DNA of 28,063 bases from assembly GCA_900553315.1 (NCBI GenBank), contig USCW01000006.1, positions 1 to 28,063 of the forward strand, given 5' to 3'. The position numbers and the translations under genes were made by a program. Positions 14,265-21,507 of this stretch are shown piece by piece. The first letter of the stretch is position 1. Every line of letters begins with the position of its first letter. The stretch is from an uncultured Eubacteriales bacterium. Its GTDB lineage: Bacteria; Bacillota; Clostridia; Christensenellales; Aristaeellaceae. The notes beneath the pieces were generated by a model. That model searched no databases. It saw only the letters and a list, made by a program, of their open reading frames with translations, and was not told the DNA's origin.

Positions 14265-16249
14265 ATTGCGTCCACCTCCGCCATAATCTGCCGGTTCGAG
14301 AAGCCCTTCAGGTCCATTGCGCCGGAGGGGCAGGCCACCGTACACGCGCCGCAGCCCTGGCACACGGCCTCGTTGACCACCGCCACGCGGCGCACCGCCG
14401 TGGTGCGGTTGGGCATCCGGAATTCCTTATCCTGATAGGAGATCGCGCCGTAGGGGCAGACCTTCTCGCAGGAGGAGCAGCCGTTGCACATCATTTCATC
14501 CGAATGCGCCACGCAGGGATTGCAGGTCAGCTTGTCCTTGGCCAGCAGACCAATGACCTTCGAGGCCGCCGCTCCCGCCTGTGCCACGGTATCGGGAATA
14601 TCTTTGGGGCCTTGGCACGCGCCGGAGAGATAAATGCCCGCCGTGGGGCTTTCCACGGGGCGCAGCTTGGCGTGCGCCTCGGTGAAAAAATCGTTGGTAT
14701 CCATGGAGGCGGTCAGCATGGTTGCCAGCGGACGGGCGGACTTGTCCGGCTCGATGGCCGCAGCCAGCACCACCATATCGGCCTCGATATGCAGCTGCTC
14801 GCCCGCCAGCAGGTCGCTGGCCTGTACCAGCAGCTTGCCGTCGGAGCGGGGCACGACCTTGCCCACCTGACCCTTGATGTAATGTACGCCGTATTCCTCC
14901 ACCGCGCGGCGGTAGAATTCGTCGTAGTTCTTGCCGGGGGTACGCACGTCGATGTAGAACACGTACACCTCGGTGTCCGGGTACTTCTCCCGGCACAGCA
15001 TGGCATGCTTAGCGGTGTACATGCAGCAAATCTTTGAGCAATACTGCTTGCCCTTGCCCTCGGCGGAGCAGCGGGAGCCCACGCACTGCACAAATACCAG
15101 CGTATGCGGATGCTTGCCGTCGGAGGGCCGCAGCAGCGTACCGCCTGTGGGGCCCGCCGCGTTGGTCAGCCGCTCAAACTCCAGCGAGGACACCACGTCC
15201 TTGCTCTGAGAGTAGGCATACTCATCATACTGATCCAGCTTGATGGGGTTATAGCCCGTGGCGACCACGATCGCGCCGTACTCGCGCTCCACGATCTCGT
15301 CCTTCTGCTTATAGTCGATCGCGCCCGCAGAGCAGACCTTCGCGCACAGACCGCACTTGCCGTTCTTGAGCATGTTGCAGTAGTTGGGGTCGATGGTGGC
15401 GACCTTCGGCACCGCCTGTGCGAAGGGAATATAAATGGCACGGCGGTTATCCAGCCCAAGGTTGAACTCGTTGGGCACCTTCTTCATGGGACACTTTTCG
15501 GTGCATTCGCCGCAGCCGGTGCACTTGGTCGCGTCCACATAGCGGGCCTTCTTCTTGATCTTCACATGGAAGTTGCCCACGAAGCCCTTGACGTCCTGCA
15601 CCTCGCTGTACGCGAAGATGTTGATCTTATCGTTCTGGGCACAGTCCACCATTTTGGGGGTCAGGATACAGGCGGCGCAGTCCAGCGTGGGGAAGGTCTT
15701 GTCGATCTGGGTCATTTTGCCGCCGATGGTGGGCTGCTTTTCAACAATGTCCACCTCGAAGCCCGCGTCGGCAATGTCCAGCGCGGTCTGAATGCCCGCG
15801 ATGCCGCCGCCGATGACCAGCGCGCGCTTGGTCACGGGGCTCTCGCCCGCCGTCAGGGGCGCGTTGAGCTGCACCTTCGCAATAGCGGCACGGCCGAGGA
15901 TGATGGCCTTTTCCGTCGCGGCGGCCTTGTCCTTATGAATCCAAGAGCATTGCTCGCGGATATTAGCGACCTCCAGCATATAGGAGTTCAAGCCTGCGGC
16001 GGCTACGGTCTTGCGGAAGGTGGCCTCATGCATCCGGGGGGAGCAGGAGCAGATCACCACGCCGGTCAGCTGATAATCGCGGATCGCGTCCTTGATGATG
16101 TTCTGGCCCGCCTCGGAGCACATATATTGATAGTTGGTGGAGAAGACCACGCCCGGCTCATGGCTCAGGGCATCCGACACCGCCTGTACATCGACGGTGG
16201 CGGCGATATTGCTGCCGCACCAACATACGAAAACGCCGATTCTCTGCAT
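14252..16249 (-). CDS. hdrA: Heterodisulfide reductase subunit A (bifurcating flavoprotein)
   Basis: This 665-residue subunit carries the FAD at which electrons bifurcate in HdrABC-type complexes. The N-terminal domain starts with CWCGSN (C9, C11). The thioredoxin-reductase-like FAD fold begins at GGGIAG (147-152). An inserted ferredoxin domain has clusters near 243-254 and 291-306, and a C-terminal ferredoxin domain has clusters at C588-C598 and C630-C640. The length and order are those of full-size HdrA from non-methanogens and methanogens. AAGGAGGAG precedes the ATG, 13 nt after hdrC. It should interact with HdrBC and, through FlxD, with FlxABC. Confidence 0.94.
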   Translation of the reverse strand: MQRIGVFVCWCGSNIAATVDVQAVSDALSHEPGVVFSTNYQYMCSEAGQNIIKDAIRDYQLTGVVICSCSPRMHEATFRKTVAAAGLNSYMLEVANIREQCSWIHKDKAAATEKAIILGRAAIAKVQLNAPLTAGESPVTKRALVIGGGIAGIQTALDIADAGFEVDIVEKQPTIGGKMTQIDKTFPTLDCAACILTPKMVDCAQNDKINIFAYSEVQDVKGFVGNFHVKIKKKARYVDATKCTGCGECTEKCPMKKVPNEFNLGLDNRRAIYIPFAQAVPKVATIDPNYCNMLKNGKCGLCAKVCSAGAIDYKQKDEIVEREYGAIVVATGYNPIKLDQYDEYAYSQSKDVVSSLEFERLTNAAGPTGGTLLRPSDGKHPHTLVFVQCVGSRCSAEGKGKQYCSKICCMYTAKHAMLCREKYPDTEVYVFYIDVRTPGKNYDEFYRRAVEEYGVHYIKGQVGKVVPRSDGKLLVQASDLLAGEQLHIEADMVVLAAAIEPDKSARPLATMLTASMDTNDFFTEAHAKLRPVESPTAGIYLSGACQGPKDIPDTVAQAGAAASKVIGLLAKDKLTCNPCVAHSDEMMCNGCSSCEKVCPYGAISYQDKEFRMPNRTTAVRRVAVVNEAVCQGCGACTVACPSGAMDLKGFSNRQIMAEVDAICKM

Positions 16250-16262
16250 GTTCTCTCCTCCT

Positions 16263-16646
16263 TTACTTGCTGTATTTGCGCATGGCGGTCACGATGGCCT
16301 GCTGAGGCAGGTCGTCGTCCAGCATGGCGGGGATGTCGTCTGCCTTCAGGTGGTTCATGCCCTGCTTGCGGATGACCTGCAAGCGGACGGCCTCCACCAG
16401 CTTGGCCGGCTCCACGCCCCGGGGGCAGCGCTCCACGCACGCAAAGCAGGAAAGGCACTTATAGATGGAGGGCGACTGCATCAGCTTCTCGATCTCGCCC
16501 TTTTCCACCATGTACACGAACTGATGGGGATGGTATTCCATTTCGTCATAGCTGGGACAGGTCGCGGTGCATTTGCCGCAGCGCATACATTTCAGCACGT
16601 TCACGCCGCTGGTGCGAAGGATCTGCTCCTTATCGTATTTGCTCAT
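16263..16646 (-). CDS. hdrC: Heterodisulfide reductase subunit C
   Basis: This 127-residue protein has two [4Fe-4S] sites, C20/23/26/30 and C64/67/70/74, with the helical linker typical of HdrC. It carries electrons from HdrA to HdrB. It lies between hdrB and hdrA with a GAGGAGGG ribosome site and 14-nt spacing. No methanogen-type cofactors are expected here, so the terminal acceptor of HdrBC must be something else. Confidence 0.92.
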   Translation of the reverse strand: MSKYDKEQILRTSGVNVLKCMRCGKCTATCPSYDEMEYHPHQFVYMVEKGEIEKLMQSPSIYKCLSCFACVERCPRGVEPAKLVEAVRLQVIRKQGMNHLKADDIPAMLDDDLPQQAIVTAMRKYSK

Positions 16647-16660
16647 TTGCCGCTCCCTCC

Positions 16661-17449
16661 TCAGTCCTTCACGCCCAGCGCCTCGGCCAGCAGCTCGGTG
16701 AAGTAATACACCGGCAGCTGCGTTTCAGCGGCGCTGTTCTTGGTCAAGTTATACTGGCACAGGGGGCAAGCCGTCACCAGCATTTCCGCCTGCATATCGG
16801 CGGCATTATGCATGACAGCGGTGCTCTTCTTCTGCGCAATGGCGCGATCCTCCATCACGGCATAGCCGCCGCAGCACTCGTTGCGGTTCGCGTACACCAC
16901 GGGCTCTGCGCCGATGGCCCGCAGGAAGTCCTCCATGATGGTGGGATTCTCGGGGTTATCCATCTGCATGATCTTCCCCGGGCGCAGCAGCAGACAGCCG
17001 TAGTACGCGCCGACCTTTTTGCCCTTCAGGGGATTGACGACGGCCTTTTTCACGTTGTCAAAGCCCACCACGTCCCGCAAAAGCTCCAGATAGTGGATGA
17101 CCTTTGTCTCGCCGCGGTAGGGCGTTTCCAGCTTCATATAGTTATTGGCATGATCGGAGAATTCCTGATTATTCGCCATAGCGTCGTTGGTCTGCTTGAG
17201 CACGTTATGGCACGCAGAGCACAGCGTCACCAGATCCTCGCCGCGATCCCGCGCCGCGGCCAGCGCACGCACGGACGCAAGCTTGCTGGCGATCTCGTCC
17301 GTCGCCATGGAAAAAGCGCCGCCGCAGCACTGCCACTCGTCCAGCTCCCGCAGCGTAACGCCCAGCTTTTCCAGCGATGCACGGGCGCAGCGATCCAGCT
17401 CCTGCGCCTTGTTCTTCAACGTGCATCCGGGATAGTAACTAAAGTTCAT
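16661..17449 (-). CDS. hdrB: Heterodisulfide reductase subunit B with two CCG domains
   Basis: The 262 residues contain two complete CCG cysteine motifs: C9, C41-C42, C77, C80 and C152, C192-C193, C228, C231. These bind the non-cubane [4Fe-4S] clusters that split disulfides in methanogen HdrB. Both sites are intact, so the protein should be catalytically competent toward a disulfide-like acceptor, or act as a relay. AGGAAGGG precedes the ATG. A 185-nt gap with a palindrome separates it from the cytidine deaminase gene upstream. In methanogen thiol:fumarate reductase, the equivalent domain is fused to the fumarate reductase iron-sulfur subunit. Confidence 0.93.
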   Translation of the reverse strand: MNFSYYPGCTLKNKAQELDRCARASLEKLGVTLRELDEWQCCGGAFSMATDEIASKLASVRALAAARDRGEDLVTLCSACHNVLKQTNDAMANNQEFSDHANNYMKLETPYRGETKVIHYLELLRDVVGFDNVKKAVVNPLKGKKVGAYYGCLLLRPGKIMQMDNPENPTIMEDFLRAIGAEPVVYANRNECCGGYAVMEDRAIAQKKSTAVMHNAADMQAEMLVTACPLCQYNLTKNSAAETQLPVYYFTELLAEALGVKD

Positions 17450-17488
17450 CGCTTTCCCTTCCTATACTGAGAGTGAAGAGTGGGAACT

Positions 17489-17527
17489 CCGGGGGAGGCG
17501 CTTCTGTGCCAGAAGCGTCTCCCCCGG
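17489..17527. repeat. GC-rich hairpin related to the palindrome at 1-40
   Basis: An 18-bp stem with one G-U pair (CCGGGGGAGGCGCTTCTG with its complement) surrounds a TGC loop. It shares CCGGGGGAGG and GCTTCT with the palindrome at 1-40, with compensating changes. No T-run follows on the minus strand, so read-through from the cytidine deaminase gene into hdrB is possible. Confidence 0.7.
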
Positions 17528-17634
17528 CCCCCCTCCCGAAGACCATGTTGCCGTTTTGGGCGGGCTCGGTTCCTTGCGGCGTGCGTGTTTATGCAGCGTT
17601 GAGGAAACGAGTGCATCCCCGCGAAAAGCGGCGG

Positions 17635-18027
17635 TTAAATCCACCAGCTCGGCGTGAGTGCGCCGAGGGTCACAATTTCATTCTTTTCGTTGTTCAGCAT
17701 GATTTCGATGCCTCGGTAATCCTTTGGCATCAGCTGGGCCATCAGCTCCCGACAGGCCTCGCAGGGAGGCATTGTCTTTCCGTCCCAGCCAACGGCGATC
17801 ACGCGCTTGATCCTGCTCTCGCCGCTGGTAATCATGTTGAAAATCGCATTCCGCTCGGCACAAACACCCAGCGTACATGCGCCGTCCACGCAAACGCCCG
17901 TATAGATGCGTCCGGATTCCGCCTCGACCGCCGCCGCAACGCCCCCGGCCTCCAGCCACTCGGAAATCTTCCGTGGATTCAGCACGGCCCTCGCCGCGTC
18001 GTACAGTCTGCTCCAGCATTCATCCAT
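17635..18027 (-). CDS. Cytidine deaminase-like zinc hydrolase
   Basis: This 130-residue protein has the cytidine deaminase signature: CAERNA with zinc ligand C56 and catalytic E58, then PPCEACREL with C89 and C92. Such enzymes convert cytidine to uridine, though some relatives deaminate other heterocycles, and the N-terminal third is not diagnostic. GAGGTGA lies upstream of the ATG. It sits between fumC and hdrB with gaps of 129 and 185 nt, much wider than elsewhere in the array, and has no obvious metabolic link to it. It may be a passenger in the operon or an independent unit. Confidence 0.82.
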   Translation of the reverse strand: MDECWSRLYDAARAVLNPRKISEWLEAGGVAAAVEAESGRIYTGVCVDGACTLGVCAERNAIFNMITSGESRIKRVIAVGWDGKTMPPCEACRELMAQLMPKDYRGIEIMLNNEKNEIVTLGALTPSWWI

Positions 18028-18129
18028 CGTGATTCACCTCGGCTCGATCGTTTCGGCAGCGCATGTTTTGATGCTCACTTATGCTTCATGCGCGCTCTCT
18101 GCGCAATTAGCATAGCATAATTCGTGCTT

Positions 18130-19506
18130 TTACGCCATCTCCTCGGGATGGAAAACCTCGTCGAATTTCTCGGCAGTGAGGAAGCCCAGCGCCACGCAGG
18201 CTTCCTTCAGGGAGATATTCTCCTTGTAGGCCTTCTTGGCGGTCTTGGCGGCGTTTTCATAGCCGATATAGGGATTCAGCGCCGTCACCAGCATCAGGGA
18301 GTTATGCAGGTTATGGTGCATCTTCTCCTTGTTGGCCTTGATGCCCACCGCGCAGTTCTTGTTGAAGGACACCATGACCTCCGCCAGCAGACGGGCGGAT
18401 TGCAGGAAGTTATAGGCACATACGGGCATGAACACATTCAGTTCGAAATTACCTTGGGAGGCCGCCATGCCGACAGCCACATCGTTGCCCATCACTTGCA
18501 CAGCCACCATGGTCACGGCCTCGCATTGGGTGGGGTTGACCTTGCCGGGCATAATGGAGGAGCCGGGCTCGTTTTCCGGGATGAAGATTTCGCCCAGACC
18601 GTCGCGGGGGCCGGAGGCCAGCCAGCGCACATCGTTGGCGATCTTCATCAGGTCCGCTGCCAGCGCCTTCATCGCGCCGTGGGCAAAGACGATCTCGTCC
18701 TTGCTGGTCAGGGCGTGGAACTTATTGGGAGCGGTCACGAACTGCTTGCCGGTGATCTGAGAGACCGCCTCTGCCACCTTCACGTCGAAGCCCTTGGGAG
18801 CATTCAGACCAGTGCCGACGGCGGTGCCGCCCAGCGCCAGCTCCTTCAGCTCCGGCAGGGCCAGCTCCAGCATCTTCTTGTCCTTTTCCAGCGAAGCGCG
18901 CCAGCCGCTGATCTCCTGGGAGAACTTAATGGGCGTCGCGTCCTGCAAGTGGGTACGGCCGGACTTGACGATGCCCTCGTTCTCCTCCTCCAAGCGCTTG
19001 AAGGTGGCCACCAGCTGGTCAATGGCCGGGAAGAGCTTATCCTCAATGGCGATCACCGCAGAGATGTGCATCGCCGTGGGGAAGGTATCATTGGAGGACT
19101 GGCTCATGTTAATGTCGTCGTTGGGGTGGAGCAGCTTCTTCCCGGCGATCTCATTGCCGCGATTGGCAATGACCTCGTTAGCGTTCATGTTGCTCTGGGT
19201 GCCGGAGCCCGTCTGCCACACCACCAGCGGAAAATGCTCGTTCAGACTGCCGCTCATGACCTCGTCGCAGGCCTGAGAAATGGCGGTCAGCTTCTCGTCG
19301 GTCAGCTTCTCGGGCTTCAGGTCATGGTTCGCCATGGCCGCGGCCTTCTTCAGCACACCGAAGGCATGGGTGATCTCCCGGGGCATGGTCTCGATGCCCA
19401 CGCCGATCAGGAAGTTCTCGTGGCTGCGCTCCGTCTGCGCGGCCCAATATTTATCGGCGGGCACCTTGACCTCGCCCATGGAGTCATGCTCAATACGGTA
19501 ATCCAT
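18130..19506 (-). CDS. fumC: Class II fumarate hydratase
   Basis: This 458-residue fumarase interconverts malate and fumarate without an iron-sulfur cluster. The superfamily signature GSSIMPGKVNP is at 315-325, with SGRTHLQDATP near 182-192 and TGSGTQSNMNANEV near 99-112 forming the active site. I place the start at the ATG at 19506 (MDYRIEHDSMGE) because family members usually begin there and GCAGGA is well spaced; ATGs at 19515 and 19542 are in frame. It follows the malate dehydrogenase gene and would make fumarate for the reductase encoded downstream. Aspartase and argininosuccinate lyase share the fold, but the sequence fits FumC. Confidence 0.93.
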   Translation of the reverse strand: MDYRIEHDSMGEVKVPADKYWAAQTERSHENFLIGVGIETMPREITHAFGVLKKAAAMANHDLKPEKLTDEKLTAISQACDEVMSGSLNEHFPLVVWQTGSGTQSNMNANEVIANRGNEIAGKKLLHPNDDINMSQSSNDTFPTAMHISAVIAIEDKLFPAIDQLVATFKRLEEENEGIVKSGRTHLQDATPIKFSQEISGWRASLEKDKKMLELALPELKELALGGTAVGTGLNAPKGFDVKVAEAVSQITGKQFVTAPNKFHALTSKDEIVFAHGAMKALAADLMKIANDVRWLASGPRDGLGEIFIPENEPGSSIMPGKVNPTQCEAVTMVAVQVMGNDVAVGMAASQGNFELNVFMPVCAYNFLQSARLLAEVMVSFNKNCAVGIKANKEKMHHNLHNSLMLVTALNPYIGYENAAKTAKKAYKENISLKEACVALGFLTAEKFDEVFHPEEMA

Positions 19507-19540
19507 TGTGCTCATCCTGCTTTCTTCTTTTTTCATGGTC

Positions 19541-19572
19541 ATTCCCGGCGACCCGCTCGGAGCGCCGGGAAT
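19541..19572 (-). other. Hairpin between malate dehydrogenase and fumarase genes
   Basis: ATTCCCGGCG (19541-19550) pairs perfectly with CGCCGGGAAT (19563-19572). There is no T-run, so this looks like an intercistronic stability or processing element. It would bury the alternative upstream ATG at 19542, which favours the fumC start at 19506. Confidence 0.55.
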
Positions 19573-19581
19573 GCTGATGTT

Positions 19582-20532
19582 TTATAGCTGAATGCCGTTG
19601 ATGACCGCCCGCAGGCTGGCCGCGCTCTTGCTCAGCGCCAGCTCCTCCTCGGGGGTCAGCGGCGCAACGATCTTGCCCGCAATGCCGTCCGCGCCCACGA
19701 TGGTCAGCGTGCTCAGGCATACGTCGTCAATGCCCTCATATTCGTCATGCATCATGGTGGACACGGTCATGGTGGTATCAGCGCCGGAGAAGATGCATTT
19801 GCAGATGTGGCACACGGAAACCGCCACCGCGTAGAAGGTCGCGCCCTTGCGCTCAATGATCTTGCCGCCGGACTTGCGGATATAGGTTTCCACCTCGGAA
19901 TGCACCAGCTTAGGCTCCATCATGTCCGCGTTGGTCAGGCTCTCCGCGTAGCGGTCGATCGGAATGTTGGAGATATTGCCCAGCGACCACGGCACGAAGG
20001 AGGAGTCGCCATGCTCGCCAAACACGTAGGCATGGACGTTCTGCTGGTTGATGTTGTAATATTCCGCGATGCGGGCACGCAGGCGGGCGGTATCCAGGAT
20101 CGTACCGGAGCCGATAATGTGCTTCTCCGGCAGCCCAGAAACCTTGTTAAAGACATAGGTCAGAATATCCACGGGGTTGGATACAATAATATAGATAGCG
20201 TTGGGGGCGTACTTGACAATCTGCGGAATAATGGCCTTGGTGATATTCACGTTGGTCTGAGCCAGCTCCAGACGGCTCTGACCGGGCTTCCGGGCCACGC
20301 CGGAGGTCAGGATCACGATGTCGGAATTCTCTGCCTCGGGATAGCTGCCCGCGTAGATGGAAACCGGCGGGCAGAAGGGCACGCCCTGACGGATGTCCAG
20401 CGCCTCGCCCATGGCCTTGGCCTCGTTGATGTCGATCATCACGATTTCTGTTGCAATGCCGTTCACCGCCATGGTATAGGCGATGGTAGAGCCGACGCTG
20501 CCCGCGCCGATGATCGTTACTTTCTTGCCCAT
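19582..20532 (-). CDS. mdh: Malate dehydrogenase (LDH/MDH superfamily)
   Basis: This 316-residue NAD-dependent dehydrogenase has the Rossmann motif GAGSVGS (9-15), catalytic H174 in GEHGDSS, and D147 and R150 in LDTARLR. The residue that decides substrate, Q102 in lactate dehydrogenases, is R81 here (GVARKPGQSRLEL), which predicts oxaloacetate/malate specificity. The adjoining fumarase agrees. Overall the sequence is lactate-dehydrogenase-like, so automated naming may call it Ldh. I chose the ATG at 20532, with GGGAGG 9-10 nt upstream; a TTG two codons earlier is too close to that site. It is the first gene of the array, about 195 nt after the predicted transcription start. Confidence 0.88.
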   Translation of the reverse strand: MGKKVTIIGAGSVGSTIAYTMAVNGIATEIVMIDINEAKAMGEALDIRQGVPFCPPVSIYAGSYPEAENSDIVILTSGVARKPGQSRLELAQTNVNITKAIIPQIVKYAPNAIYIIVSNPVDILTYVFNKVSGLPEKHIIGSGTILDTARLRARIAEYYNINQQNVHAYVFGEHGDSSFVPWSLGNISNIPIDRYAESLTNADMMEPKLVHSEVETYIRKSGGKIIERKGATFYAVAVSVCHICKCIFSGADTTMTVSTMMHDEYEGIDDVCLSTLTIVGADGIAGKIVAPLTPEEELALSKSAASLRAVINGIQL

Positions 20533-20727
20533 GTACAAATTCCTCCCAATGCATGTCGTTGGTGGTGATTGTTTGCTGTTTCACAGGGATTTTCAAGGCT
20601 AAACCATTTGACTGAAACTTAACGATATTTTTTTGTCAATAAGCTTCAAACAAAATGGCCCTGCGTAACTGCCGCAAGGATATTCGATCGCTTGCGGAGG
20701 TGCGCATCGGGTGGTTCCCGATCAGCC

Positions 20728-20743
20728 TGTTAATAATATAACA
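20728..20743. promoter_or_regulatory. Rex-like operator over the mdh promoter
   Basis: TGTTAATAATATAACA is an inverted repeat (TGTTA...TAACA) that matches the core of the Rex consensus TTGTTAA-N4-TTAACAA at 11 of 12 positions. It covers the -10 box and start region, where bound Rex would block transcription while NADH is low. No rex gene is in the window, so the assignment rests on sequence and on the NADH-linked genes controlled. Confidence 0.55.
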
Positions 20744-20763
20744 CATTTTTAGGGATATGAAAA
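20735..20763 (-). promoter_or_regulatory. Promoter of the mdh-fumC-hdr-flx-frd array
   Basis: On the minus strand TTTTCA (20758-20763) and TATATT (20735-20740) are 17 nt apart, with TG one base before the -10. The leader of about 195 nt contains two hairpins: ATCGGG/CCCGAT (20706-20722) and CCGCAAG/CTTGCGG (20672-20697). Confidence 0.55.
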
Positions 20764-20984
20764 GGACTTTGCGAAAATTTTATCTTTTTTTGTTGATTTC
20801 GCGGCTGTTATTTCCGACTTATTGACTCGGAAATCATGAGCTTTTGCGACTTTCTATGTGTTAAAGATATGGAATTGTTAGAGGAAAGGGGAACCTGTGT
20901 GGGAGGGGAAATAATGTATTTGGAATGCGAAGCGTAATGTTTGGCGTGTGAGGGAGGCGGCATACAGGCAGGATTCGGTGTGTT

Positions 20985-21109
20985 GCTTGAGGGAGTTTCG
21001 TGCGTCGGCGGACGCGCGAGTTCCTTTCGCGCAGGGGGAGGGAACCCAATGCTGCCGGGGGGGGCGGCGAGGTTTCCATACGGCGTGCCGGCCCCTGGCC
21101 CCCATGCAA
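20985..21109. repeat. Dispersed three-hairpin repeat, copy B
   Basis: In inverted orientation this copies the unit at 2430-2547. It runs GCTTGAGGGAGTTTCG, a short GCGTC/GACGC stem, AGTTCCTTTC with its partner, then the GC-rich stem around GGCGAGGTTTCCAT. By eye it is clearly homologous but diverged, with changes concentrated in stems and loops while the blocks AGTTTCG and GCGAGGTTTCCAT stay constant. Confidence 0.75.
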
Positions 21110-21289
21110 GCGGCTTGCGTCGGCTATCCGTGCGCGTCACGGACGGCACGGAAAACTGACGCTGTACCGGGATGTGGCAGGAACGGAGCCTGTTTCCAGC
21201 ATGACAAGTTTTCGGGATGATCGATATGTATACTCCAAAATGTAACAAAAAACCAAAGGAATTTATGCAGATTGCCTATCAAGTAAAAG

Positions 21290-21319
21290 TTGACTAACCC
21301 AAGGGGCCTGCGTTAAACT
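21290..21319 (+). promoter_or_regulatory. Predicted promoter of the YdhY/YdhV-like operon
   Basis: TTGACT (21290-21295) and TAAACT (21314-21319) are 18 nt apart. Transcription would start near 21326, giving a leader of about 180 nt before the first gene. Confidence 0.5.
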
Positions 21320-21325
21320 AAAATC

Positions 21326-21457
21326 AATTCCGAACCTGAGCGACCTTCAAGGCCGGGGCAGGTCTATGGGTGCGCCGAGCAATTGGTACGCCTGCCGTAT
21401 GCAAAGGAAGTAAGTCCGTCGTGCAGTGCCGCGCGTAGGGCTTGCTTCCTTTTTGCT
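21326..21457 (+). promoter_or_regulatory. Structured leader RNA, candidate Mo/W-cofactor riboswitch
   Basis: The leader has no good reading frame but folds well. GACCT (21342-21346) can pair with AGGTC (21360-21364), and the overlapping GGCAGG (21357-21362) can instead pair with CCTGCC (21391-21396), so the two may be alternative folds. An intrinsic terminator follows. Metabolite-controlled attenuation is a natural reading. Because the operon encodes a tungsten- or molybdenum-pterin enzyme, the Moco/Tuco class is the first candidate. I could not confirm that consensus by eye, so the class is inferred from context. Confidence 0.4.
21404..21457 (+). terminator. Attenuator-type terminator before the ydhY-like gene
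   Basis: AAGGAAGTAAGTCC (21404-21417) pairs with GGGCTTGCTTCCTT (21438-21451), with one wobble or mismatch in the middle, and runs into a T-tract at 21450-21454. It lies upstream of the first gene with no gene before it on this strand, so it is best read as an attenuator. Confidence 0.65.
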
Positions 21458-21507
21458 TGCCTTGACTTTTTCGCCGCCGGGGGCAGAAACAACAGAGGAG
21501 GAAGGAT

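Larger units (their letters stand above)
20533..21507. other. Intergenic region of 975 bases between divergent operons
   Basis: No credible gene is present. It contains the mdh leader, promoter and Rex-like site (to 20763), an AT-rich stretch of about 180 bases (20764-20940), three-hairpin repeat copy B (20985-21109), and the promoter and leader of the ydhY-like gene (from 21290). In 21110-21285 I see nothing recognisable. Confidence 0.65.

Noticed and set aside
15104..16375. Antisense frame of 423 codons over hdrA and hdrC
   Set aside because: It mirrors conserved genes and has no recognisable domain or initiation signal.
18124..19587. Antisense frame of 487 codons over fumC
   Set aside because: It is a shadow of a highly conserved enzyme and shows no protein-like features.
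19582..20532. Lactate dehydrogenase as product
   Set aside because: The specificity residue is arginine rather than glutamine, and the neighbour is fumarase, so malate dehydrogenase is preferred.
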